Origin: Botryllus schlosseri
Taxonomy: Eukaryota > Chordata > Ascidiacea > Stolidobranchia > Styelidae
DNA: 20,490 nt
Direction: 5' to 3'
Assembly (NCBI GenBank): GCA_000444245.1
Contig: ATSW01017373.1
Span: forward strand, 1 to 20,490
Both the position numbers and the translations under genes were made by a program. The first letter of the stretch is position 1. Each line of letters starts with the position of its first letter. Below the pieces are notes generated by a model that saw only the letters and a list, made by a program, of their open reading frames with translations, did not search any database and was not told where the DNA came from. Positions 1 through 8,624 of the stretch are shown here, in pieces.

Positions 1-1510
1 AAGTATGTTGGACTGACGGATCCCTGGTTCCTACGCCAGCACGTGTAATTCCATACTGGATTATACTGTTTTCGTTTTGTGTGGAATTTATATTTTAGTA
101 GTTTTGTACTATTACCACTGATTTGATGAATAGTTCATTTTTCGCCGCTGCAATCAATAGTAATGTATTAGACGCGGGTAGTTAGATGTATATTGTCACG
201 TGCCATATTTCTCTACCACTCAGCGAACATGTGGGGTTCTATGGTGGCTGGCAGATCAGCGTTAGTGTACTGCATGTTTGTAGTTACGATCTCGTGCAAA
301 ACTGCCAATCATGGATGTGTCCATTGCGGCGGTGTTGTGTTGATATTACAGCGTAGATTCTGAGGGGGCGCAATTTTTCAAAATTCAAGCAGTTACTACT
401 GGTATGTGGTCATTGGTTGCTATCGATTAACGTGTTTAATACTTTCATACACAGCGGAAGCAGAAAAGGATAAATTGAGCGCAAGAAATATTGTTTCCTT
501 TCATATATATAATATTGTTAGTGTTAGTAGTTTAAACAGATCCATATGCAGTCAACAAATCAAATGTCACAGGCATGTCCAAATATTGTGAAGATATTTG
601 TATCTAAGGTCGCTGATTTTAGTGCACTTACAGCCTAATGATTGCGTATGAACTTTGAAGGAAAGCGGGTAAGCTTGGACATGCACAAAATATATATACT
701 CTCGGTTGCTACTATCATTAGCCACGGCGACCACTTCAGGGTTCAAATATACTTAATGAGGTTTTCCGACTCCCGACAACCAGGTTGTAAAGGCTAATGA
801 GTTGTGCGATAATTTCAAGTGGAGGATCAAATATTAGCTTATCCGAATGCTGGAAGGTCGAAACATGTCACAGTAGTATAGTAGTCAATAATACTAGGAA
901 AGAACTACGAACAACAGCTCATTTGTAGGCTATACATGTAATTTTGTGATGCAAGAAGGTGTTAAGATATACATTATTCCAATCGGCGGTGTTATGCCTC
1001 TGCTGGTCTCCGAAATGGCGCTAGAAATCTATAACATACCTACTCCTATATATTCTTTATTAAAACTAATATGAGCGTCATATATAGCTTAACGCTCGAT
1101 GCTAACCTTAATTCGGCCGATGAAAATGTTGTTGCCTTGTTTCAAACATATTTGTTTTAAATTGGTTTTTGTTTTAAATGCAACCCTAGATGTGGTACTT
1201 GGAAATATGCACGGCATTCATCATAGTGGCAGGTCAAGAAATCAATAGTAAGAGTCAAGCGTTTTTGAAATAAATACGTCATGGAATTCAAATTCAGTGG
1301 ACGACCCGCTTTTATGTTTATTGGGGGGGATGGTTTATCTCTGTAAGTAATGAAAATTCCATTTCTTTTCTTGTCTTTTTCACACACAATCAATAGTGAC
1401 GCTTGTCACCTAGTAAGGTCATGTGCGCAACGGCATTATAAGTTCAGTAATATTCAATGTCTTCAATTTTCAATAAATGGTTGGTGGTACAAAATCTGAA
1501 TACCGCTTTC
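1..1510. other. Intergenic, no gene recognised
   Basis: Both strands contain only short open frames without a recognisable domain, a convincing splice-site pair or a transposon terminus. A frame on the minus strand at 1157-1393 and one on the plus strand at 406-591 have no family features. The stretch ends where the transposon-related sequence upstream of lectin gene 1 begins. Confidence 0.6.
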
Positions 1511-1512
1511 AA

Positions 1513-1660
1513 AAGTAACTTCATTATGAACGTTTTTAGAAACTAGAAGAACTTTTCGCGTGTCACTTATCGAGAGCTACCGGCATGATAAAGGGAATAC
1601 AGCAGAGTTGAATTCAAACCAAAATGAATAACTATGACGCAATAATGCCGAATTTATAAA
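1513..1660 (+). repeat. Transposon-related sequence upstream of lectin gene 1
   Basis: This stretch aligns by eye with about 18845-18990, inside the nested element at 18725-19457. Shared blocks include AAGTAAC, CTTTTCG, AAGGGA, AGCAG and TATGACGCAA, in the same order and at nearly the same spacing, roughly 70 percent alike. The TATA-like box at 1655-1662 lies at the right edge of the aligned part. Neither terminal repeat of the element was found here, so this looks like an internal piece of an old copy. Confidence 0.55.
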
Positions 1661-1662
1661 TA
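1655..1662 (+). promoter_or_regulatory. TATA-like box of lectin gene 1
   Basis: The sequence TATAAATA lies 113 bases before the chosen start codon. Transcription would start about 25-30 bases further on, near 1685-1692, leaving an 80-base leader. The leader contains a short upstream ATG at 1691 that stops after six codons. The box is predicted from sequence only. Confidence 0.4.
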
Positions 1663-1767
1663 ACATCAATGGAGCCAGAACATAGCAACAATGCAGAGTA
1701 TAGCAGAATAATCTATAAATTTCACTGTTTTTGTAGCTATATTCAAATATTTTATTGTTATCAAATA

Positions 1768-1960
1768 ATGGGATTATATATCGACATGTCTGTAAGTTAC
1801 GTCTGCATAATGGCCGTATTGTTGCCATCTAGCCTGGGATTGATCGTTGATTATAAAACTTTTGATGGAAATTCAAATGATCCTGTACTTCCGGAACAAG
1901 TTAAAGATTACGTGGACCAAAAGATATCTGATGTCACTAGAAAAGTGCTGGAGCTTCACG
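1768..1960 (+). other. Lectin gene 1 exon 1: signal peptide and neck
   Basis: This exon encodes 64 residues plus one base. It ends at a consensus donor, CACG followed by GTAAGT, leaving phase 1. The intron that follows is 375 bases. Exon 1 of lectin gene 2 ends in the same phase after the same kind of neck. Confidence 0.85.
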
Positions 1961-4611
1961 GTAAGTGCCATTTTATTTCCGCTATATGAGAGGTAAAGAC
2001 AGCTGACTCTCTTGAGATGCAAAATTTATATAAACCTATAATTGCGTTAAAGATCAATATAATTAGAGCTGTGGTCATTTTCCTTAATTTCTATGGGCGC
2101 TGACCTTTTTAGTAATAAGACTTAGAGTAGGGTGTTGGAAATTTTCAAAGTAGAAATTGAGTCGCAACCACATCAAAGGTAGCACTAAGGTAGAGAGACC
2201 AATCCATGCCTGATATTGAGTTGTTCACCGTTGGCAATCGTTTGAGTTTGAGTTTGAATTTGATTGGAGATTAATTTATTGAGATTGAAACTGAAGTGAC
2301 TTATGTCATAACAGATCTCTTTATTGATATTATAGGAATGTGTCAAGTAAGATACGGAGAACATTGTTTCTTCGCTGAATATTACGGAATAGGACAGGTC
2401 AATCAACACGCCGCAAAATATATTTGCGAAGAAAAAGGCGCTGAGCTCGGAAATATCTATTCGAAAAGTCAGTACGACAAGCTGGTATACTACATGACAC
2501 CTTGGATTGCAGCTAGAGTGAACGAGCATCCAGGTTTCGGTGTCAGAACTGGAATGACTATCAATCCTCAAGTCAGTCATGAATTTTACTATAATCTCTA
2601 TAGGCCAGGGCTCCCGAACGTTTTCTGGTCTCGACCCTAAAATTCGATTTGACCGCACCTCTCAATTTGGCATGTTGGTTACAAAATAAATGGTAAGCAT
2701 CTTCGCCCAGACCTAATCACGGCCTACGTGTGAAGCATTTATGAGCTCGGCAACCTCCGTCCTTCGATTATGAAACTGCATCGAGACTATAGAAATGTAT
2801 ATAGGGTATTTTCGAACGATTTCTATCTATATCCAATCGAAGTATAGTGAATTACTCATACGTGAAATACTGCATCAATCGAAATACAGATAACGATCCA
2901 TTCAGGTTATTCCGCCGCGCCAAGCGTGTGTGTATTGTGCTATTAACACATAGCACTACCGGTAATATTGTAGTTTTCCTGGAAGGAGAAATTACTGTCT
3001 CATTAATTGTTATTACGCTCCCGACACTTTAATCTCCATAGTGATTGCCTGATACCAACTTTACTATAGATAGCGCTTTAAAATGACGCTTCAACTGATC
3101 TGCTACCTTGTTTCCCGGTTCGCATCCTCAGAGGTCGTGTTTTCGTCTATTTCGAAAATTGAACGAAATTATTCAGAAACGAGCCTCCGATAGCATCCGC
3201 TTAAGTGGCATTCTTATAATAGTCATTGGTATTTGATTATTTTCGTCTCCGCAACCCAAGAAAATAGGTAAACAACCCCTAGTTTGGGAACCCCTGCTAG
3301 AGACAGTAACATCGCATCTACTAATACATAAATTATGGTACGTGAACGGTTGGTATAATATACCAGATATGCTATTCGATAGCATCTACCATTATAACAT
3401 TCATAATCAGAGCTATATGATGGGTAATAGAATATTACAACGCCTTCATCGTGACAACTCTCCCAAATCTCAAATAATGCATGGCTCCGATATTTATACG
3501 AGGGTGAGCTCCGATTATAGCTCATGCCTTATGGTATGGCGCCCTCAGCAACCCGATTGTTAAACTTTCATTGAACACACGATATTTGACGAACTGTGAA
3601 AGATGGTACTTCGTGGGGAAGACCTCCTAATGTTGTCGATGATTAAAGATACAACAATGGTTTTCAGAGAACTTTATTTCACATCCTCGCGGCATTCAAT
3701 TCAGACCAGATGAATCTCGCTTTGTCATGTGTCTATCAAGTGCCCATTCTCCCTACTTGATACAATATACACTCGAGTCAAGTCGAGTCATTATTAATTC
3801 ACCACCATGTCAAGTCCAAGTCCAAATCAGTGATCAGACGGTCGAGTCCGAGTCATGGTATTATGACTCTCGAGTCCAAGTCCAAGTCATTGTGTTGACT
3901 GCTCTCTTTTCAGTTAGAGTCTTGGTAAACCCACTTTTTATAACTCTGTTTGGTGATATCGAATGATTGTCATTTATAGTGTACTAATTTTCCTCACTTT
4001 TAGCATTTTCTGGTCGCATTTTCAAGTACCAGTACCATAGACGAAATCCCAATAATGTGGATACTTTACCATTCTTCCAAATTATAATGAAATGTCGGTC
4101 TTGGCCTTCTGGATCTCGAGTCATATGACTTGGTTTGAGTCATGCGCAATGAATCGAGTCCAAGTCGAGTCAATACACAGATTGACTCGAGTCGAGTCAA
4201 GTCCGTATTTCGAGAAAATAACTCGAATCAAGTCGAGTCATCGGAAAATCGTGACTCGAGTTGGACTAGAATCGAGTCATGACTCGAGTCATTACAACAC
4301 TGGTGGGTTGTGACATATGCTTGAAGGCTGGCTTGGAGACTGGCACCCTCATATACGCACCGATGCACAAACTTTGTATTTTGAATGTCATCGTAGAGGA
4401 TAAAATGATATTTTTTCAGTCTAAAGTCGTTTACATGTCAGACGGATCCCGTGCTCCGTATACTCCTTGGGCTACCAGCAAATACCCAACAAGCAATGAG
4501 GGTGCCACAACAGTATGGCTGGTCATTTACCCCCAAGGCAGCAATCGAAGCGGTATGGAGATCGAAAGTGGAGCCACGGATGCCGTTCTCTGCCAAGTCA
4601 AAATAAAATAA
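1768..4611 (+). CDS. Secreted C-type lectin-like protein, gene 1 (three exons)
   Basis: Exons at 1768-1960, 2336-2571 and 4420-4611 join to 621 bases, encoding 206 residues. Residues 1-24 form a signal peptide with a hydrophobic core (VCIMAVLLP); the second ATG at residue 7 would also leave a good signal. Residues 42-64 look like a short helical neck. The CTLD covers residues 66-206. C67 and C75 fit the N-terminal hairpin pair of long-form CTLDs, C95 lies in helix 1 (YICEEKGAEL), and C201 lies in the final strand (AVLCQV). The usual second disulfide is missing, and the EPN and WND calcium-sugar motifs are not present, so classical calcium-dependent sugar binding is unlikely. N185-R-S is a possible glycosylation site. 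The start at 1768 has A at -3 and G at +4. The gene converges with its paralog at 8427-16413. The family assignment is firm; the ligand is unknown. Confidence 0.9.
2336..2571 (+). other. Lectin gene 1 exon 2: first half of the CTLD
   Basis: The acceptor is ATTATAG before GA-ATG-TGT, which completes a glycine codon with the last base of exon 1. The exon runs through the two hairpin cysteines and helix 1 to the segment GVRTGMTINPQ. It ends in phase 0 at CAA followed by GTCAGT. The open frame continues to a stop at 2640, but translation past 2571 no longer looks like a CTLD. The matching join in gene 2 supports the donor at 2572. Confidence 0.85.
3220..3296. mobile_element. Solitary hAT-like terminus in intron 2
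   Basis: The sequence AGTTTGGGAACCCCTG at 3281-3296 read on the other strand starts CAGGGGTTCCCAAACT, a common form of hAT terminal repeat. No partner terminus was found upstream in the intron, and the flank CTAGAGAC is not repeated there. The left boundary is therefore arbitrary. It is probably a remnant of an old non-autonomous element. Confidence 0.4.
3768..4302. mobile_element. GAGTC-rich element in intron 2 of lectin gene 1
   Basis: Both ends of this stretch are dense in GAGTC and its complement GACTC, mixed with AAGTC units; the middle at 3900-4110 is ordinary sequence. The right end closes with TTACAACACTG, which on the other strand starts CAGTGTTGTAA and looks like a hAT terminus. 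The left end lacks a matching terminus and no 8-bp target duplication was found, so the left boundary is approximate. Related pentamers fill the ends of the separate element at 4933-6411. No coding capacity was seen. Confidence 0.55.
4420..4611 (+). other. Lectin gene 1 exon 3: second half of the CTLD and stop
   Basis: The acceptor is a strong T-rich tract ending TTTTTTCAG, and the exon starts in phase 0. It encodes 63 residues including MSDGSRAPYTPW, the strand VWLVI and the closing AVLCQV. It lies only 117 bases after the GAGTC-rich element. Confidence 0.88.
4602..4607 (+). terminator. Possible polyadenylation signal overlapping the end of lectin gene 1
   Basis: AATAAA lies in the last two sense codons, directly before the TAA stop. 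If used, the 3' untranslated region would be only about 10-25 bases. No other exact AATAAA follows within the next 300 bases; ATAAAA occurs near 4690. Confidence 0.35.
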
Positions 4612-4932
4612 CTTTTGGAGGGTCCTCAAATATGCTTAATGCTATGTAATGAAATTTCATACGAATAATGTAGGCCTACTTTTGTGCCCATAAAATTAGG
4701 CTAGTTGATAATATTCATTGTTATCTCAATTCGTATTTAGTGGGATGGTACGAGCCTAAATATCTCTGTTCCACATGACAAATTCGGTAAGCTTGAACCT
4801 CGCATTCAAATTGAATTTGAGAAGATCGTCATGCTAAATCTGTTTGGACCGAATCGGGGAACAGCGTTGATATTACCATCACTATTATAGAATATTCGCC
4901 AATATTTCGAACAAATATACCTATGTATCGAT

Positions 4933-6411
4933 CAGGGCTGTTGAGTCGGTAAATTTCATCACCGACTCCAAGTCCAACTCCTGACATTTTCAAAATACCG
5001 ACTCCGACTCCCGAGTCTTTAAACGCACCGACTCCGAATATTTTCCTCATATAATTCCGACTCCGACTCCAACTCTGACTCCAACAGTACTACACATTTA
5101 CTTCGAAAATTATATGTCGCAGGGATGGTTTAATGACTTTCATATAACCAGTAAACAAATGCAAACATATTTTTCACGATTGCCTGCAAAACTGTGTCTT
5201 TGTGGCACATATCGAAATACTCACTGCACAATTAACACGAAAGTATTTATTTCGAAATATCGTTACTTTTTCATATCTTATAAGTTTATATATCATAGAC
5301 TCTAATATACCTTATTATGTATGAATCATTCGAACATGATATGTATCCGATCGCGCATAATCAGAAAAATTACAGAGATGTACAAATTTTCTCACTATAT
5401 ACACGCTATGATGACGACAAGCGAACACTTTCTCGCTACTAATAAACGGTGGTCAGAAATAAAATTTTGGGAGTAGTCTACATGCACTTAGTCAAGTATT
5501 CATGTGCTAGGACTATACTTGCACTTTTTACTAAAGATTTATTCGATCCAAGCGACTGAGTTACTTATTACTAGAAATATTTTGGATTTTGTCAAGCAGA
5601 AATCAGCGTTTGGATATATTTGCATCAATTATACAAGACATGCTGTCACTTACAAAACCAAACGATTTATTCTCTTTCACAGCATCATGACATAATTTAA
5701 AAAATTGCACTGATTTGTGATTGCATCATCAATTTAGCGTTGGCCACGAATATGCATATTGCAATGTTTGTTTGTTTGTTTGTGGTATCCATGGTGTTTG
5801 TCGACTATACTATGGTCATTTACACCAGGCCAATATTGTTCATTATTTTCCGTAACTGCCGACTTATAGCACGGCCCACCTCTAGGCTTTTTGTAAGACA
5901 CCGCTGACGCGGATGAGGTGGCGAGGAGGAGCCTAGGTAAACCTCCAACACTTAGGTATCGGAATTCTGAAGTCGACCTCGGTCGGACTCGAACAACCCG
6001 CACGCATTGGTGTTGCAGCCGCGGATTATACCACTGCGCTACCTCGCCACCCATCTTGCAATGTTCTTCCTCTATGCAACTGAATAGCACTTTGCAAAGA
6101 ATGTTCAATGCTATCAATATCGGTACTAATAACAGTGATTGTTGGTACATAAAAATCCTATTTTATTTATTATGAGTCATTTTAAGAGAACTTTTAAAGC
6201 ACTTGTTTTCATATGAAAGAAGTTAGGGTCGGATTCAGAAGCATTTTCAGAAACTCCAACCCCCACTCCAGCCAGTATTTATTCACGAGTCCTACTCATA
6301 CTCCAAGGAGTCTAAAACATTTCTGAGACTCCGACTCTATCAGGGAAAAATGAGCGAAACTCCGACTCCGATTCCACCGACTCCGACTCTGACTCCGACT
6401 GCACAGCCCTG
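4933..6411. mobile_element. hAT-type non-autonomous transposon with SINE inside
   Basis: The left end starts CAGGGCTGTTGAGTCGG and the right end read inward is CAGGGCTGTGCAGTCGG, 15 of 17 matching. Perfect 8-bp direct repeats GTATCGAT flank it at 4925-4932 and 6412-6419. They fit the hAT target form with T at position 2 and A at position 7. Inside each end lies an array of CGACTC units (4965-5085 and 6240-6400), probably binding sites or products of replication slippage. No transposase frame was seen. The 1479 bases include a later SINE of about 283 bases at 5769-6051. It lies in the intergenic space between the two lectin genes. Confidence 0.9.
5769..6051 (-). mobile_element. tRNA-derived SINE inserted in the hAT element
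   Basis: Read on the minus strand it begins GGTGGCGAGGTAGCGCAGTG, with the A box TAGCGCAGTGG and, about 40 bases on, a B box TTGTTCGAGTCC, both as in RNA polymerase III promoters of tRNA genes. The body ends in a CAAA-type tail. Target duplications of 14 bases, 13 matching, lie at 5755-5768 and 6052-6065. This is the hallmark of LINE-driven retroposition. The tRNA-like head may still carry recognisable promoter boxes, but it is not a functional tRNA gene. Confidence 0.88.
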
Positions 6412-6419
6412 GTATCGAT

Positions 6420-7260
6420 ATTATCTGACTGATGTTAATTAGGCCTACGTGGTGTTATTTGATTAGTAAGTTATCTCAAAGTGATAATTTGTGTATTAAA
6501 ATTGGCGGAATACAAGAATATTACTGATATTTCTCTTTTTGTGGGAGGGCTGTAGTTGGAATGGTACTAGCCAAAAGATTCGCGTTCGTGCTTCGTGTTC
6601 AATCAGCGACATCCGTTTTCCCAATCAAAAGGTGGCGAAAATATTGACACCATAATATGAAATACTGACTAGGATCTTTACCAATTAGAGTCTCGATTAG
6701 CTCATATAGGATTCGATTTATTCTGATTGATTCTTATTACATGCTGATATTAAATAGAAAATCTATTATAGTGTCAGTGTAATACTTCAAAATAATCGAC
6801 GTCGATATATGGAACTTGTATGCTTTAACACTGTTAGAAGTAACTTATATATGAAGAGCTTTTTGGAGGTAGCCTACTCAACTTCAATATAAAAATGAAG
6901 AGTGTATTCATATTCAAATGAAACCTAGTATCTTCGCCTGATACACGGCAAGGGTGATCAGCAACTAGTAGAAAATTGGAAAGAACATTTCATATCTACA
7001 TTTGCATCCCATCGTGTACCACCTATAAATACTACATTGAGCTTAAGCGCTCTCCGCGCCCCGATTGTTCGAAATTTCATTCTGGTGACGTCATATTTTG
7101 TGATAAAATTGTTGATAACCCATGTTCTTGCCAATTCTCTACTAGTTGACGTATTACAAAATTTGCTGATGCCTCACTCTTCCTATGATCGATAGCAACA
7201 AGGCGACACTAGTAAAGCCTGGCCCAACAGGAAGTTTTCCATACATAGTCTCGTATTACC
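6420..7260. other. Intergenic, no gene recognised
   Basis: No domain, splice-site pair, terminal repeat or tRNA-like box was recognised on either strand. Occasional AGGCCT palindromes (for example near 6440) recur across the window without clear meaning. Confidence 0.55.
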
Positions 7261-8035
7261 ACGGTGATTTTTTTACCTAAAAAACGGAACATTTTTACCT
7301 ATTTTTTTTTACAAAATCCTGGCCTCCTGTATGTAAATCAGGTGCTTACGCACACAATGTTACAAGTATACCAAGTATCTTCCTTTCTGATTGGAACTGT
7401 CTTTACTTACGATGAGGTTTGGCTTCAAAAACCTTTTTTGACTTAAAATCTGACGAATCTTTACATGAAAACAAAATCCCGAACTACGAAGAATTCCAGT
7501 AGAACATCACGCATTATGATGGACATAATTACAAATTATCGTGGTACAACAAACGATACTTTGCTGCATTCTCGGGTAGAAAGTGTCTTCGTTTTAGTAG
7601 CTTGCCAAGAGTGTAGGAAGAACGTTCAACAGTAGCATGTTGGCTGCCAATACTGAAGTTGTACAATGAACATGGACACTGCTGGTGGCACACCATGTTG
7701 CTTTATTCTGACAATGTTGTCTACATAGCAATTTTCATCATGCGCTGCTTGATATAAGTACTAATGCCCACGCAGTCTTGCTTCAGATAGGATATTACGG
7801 TACATTGAGCATAATACCATGTCAACCTATTTGTTTCATTTGAGCGTTTGTGATTCACAATGATCGAGTAGACAATGGATCGTCTACAACGGTAGGCCTA
7901 TAAAGTATAGGATACTACATGTAAAATTTGAATAGCCTCCGACAGTGTAAACATCTACGATACAAACGAAATGCGGGTTGCAAAATTGTTTTGACTTTGT
8001 AGACAATTTTTGACCTAACGCTACAATTTTGAAAA
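7261..8035. mobile_element. Truncated transposon, copy A of the 14684 family
   Basis: The left end (GGTGATTTTTTTACC) and nearly all internal blocks align in order with 14684-15490. Examples are GAAGAATTCCAGTAG, CATTCTCGGGTAGAAAGTGT, GAACGTTCAACAG and GGTACATTGAGCATAA. The right terminus is missing: similarity stops at about 8035, where a tRNA-like sequence begins. On the minus strand it keeps the end of a transposase frame (separate entry). It lies 3' of lectin gene 2, in the space between the two convergent genes. Confidence 0.8.
7529..7636 (-). pseudogene. hAT-like transposase C-terminal fragment, copy A
   Basis: A 35-residue open stretch reads ATVERSSYTLGKLL, then RRHFLPEN and YRLLYHDNL, ending in a stop. 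The pattern E-R-S-x-x-x-L-x-K followed by R-x-F-x-x-E-N and a hydrophobic tail is typical of the C-terminal dimerisation region of hAT-type transposases. It shares RHFLPEN with the copy at 15003-15113. Upstream, QLQYWQPT lies in a different frame, one base out. The rest of the transposase is gone. Confidence 0.65.
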
Positions 8036-8125
8036 TTCGAATAACCTCCCACGGCTGGAATTAGGCCGCCCGCTTGGATGGCGCCGACGCCACCTCTACG
8101 CTATCTCTCCCGCTTCCTGCACTTC
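8036..8125 (-). mobile_element. tRNA-like SINE head, degenerate
   Basis: On the minus strand TAGCGTAGAGG is a perfect A-box form, followed about 50 bases later by GGTTATTCGAATTTT, which resembles a worn B box. It differs from the SINE at 5769-6051, so it would be another family or an old copy. Its distal end abuts the broken right edge of the transposon at 7261-8035. No tail or target duplication was found, so the call is tentative. Confidence 0.4.
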
Positions 8126-8366
8126 CTGCACCGATACGTAGAGACGACTCAGTCCCCATTATGTCACAATGCTGAAGTACATGCTTACCAGTCCAGTAGA
8201 CCTCAGAAATTTGCCTGATCATTTATTTAAAAAAACGTTATCGAAAACCTATTTCATTGATAACATCCAAGTTAGTTGCAATTGTGATGTAAGTATTTAT
8301 TTTCTACGTTGTGTTCATAGAAAGACTAAATGCATACAAGGACAATGAAATATTTAGCATATTATC

Positions 8367-8372
8367 TTTATT
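8367..8372 (-). terminator. Polyadenylation signal of lectin gene 2
   Basis: AATAAA on the minus strand lies 55 bases beyond the stop codon at 8427-8429. It is followed by a TG- and T-rich stretch, as expected for a cleavage region. Confidence 0.6.
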
Positions 8373-8426
8373 TTCGTAGTGTCTGCAGGCTGCGTCCGAC
8401 ATTCCTCTCGTATCTCAGAAAAATAG

Positions 8427-8624
8427 TTAAATATCTTTCTCGCACATCACTCCATGTCGACGTGATACCGCGACAGTATTAAACAGACCGACATTCGGGC
8501 TGTCGTCGCGTCTCAATGTCGTGACCAGGTACCTCAACGGCGGACCCTGATGGGGGTAGCTTGGGAACCATTTAAGTTGACTTGAACCCAGTACTTTTCC
8601 AGATCTGTACAGGAGCGTGGACGT
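8427..8624 (-). other. Lectin gene 2 exon 3: second half of the CTLD and stop
   Basis: The exon has no ATG, so it is missed by searches that need a start codon. The acceptor is GCTGTTTTAACAG, phase 0, and the frame stays open for 65 residues: TSTLLYRSGK, then LKWFPSYP, RYLVTTL, NVGLFNTV and HGVMCEKDI before TAA. It aligns along its length with exon 3 of gene 1, including the hydrophobic strand (YLVTT against WLVIY) and the final cysteine. Confidence 0.85.

Noticed and set aside
2572-2640. Read-through of lectin gene 1 exon 2 to the stop at 2640, making a one-exon short protein
   Set aside because: The sequence past 2571 does not continue a CTLD, whereas splicing at GTCAGT to 4420 restores the second half in frame and matches gene 2.
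3223-3525. 100-codon minus-strand frame in intron 2 of gene 1
   Set aside because: Part of it is translation of the solitary hAT-like terminus (3281-3296), and the rest has no domain.
4829-5050. Glycine- and valine-rich minus-strand frame
   Set aside because: It is the translation of the GAGTCGG array at the left end of the element at 4933-6411.
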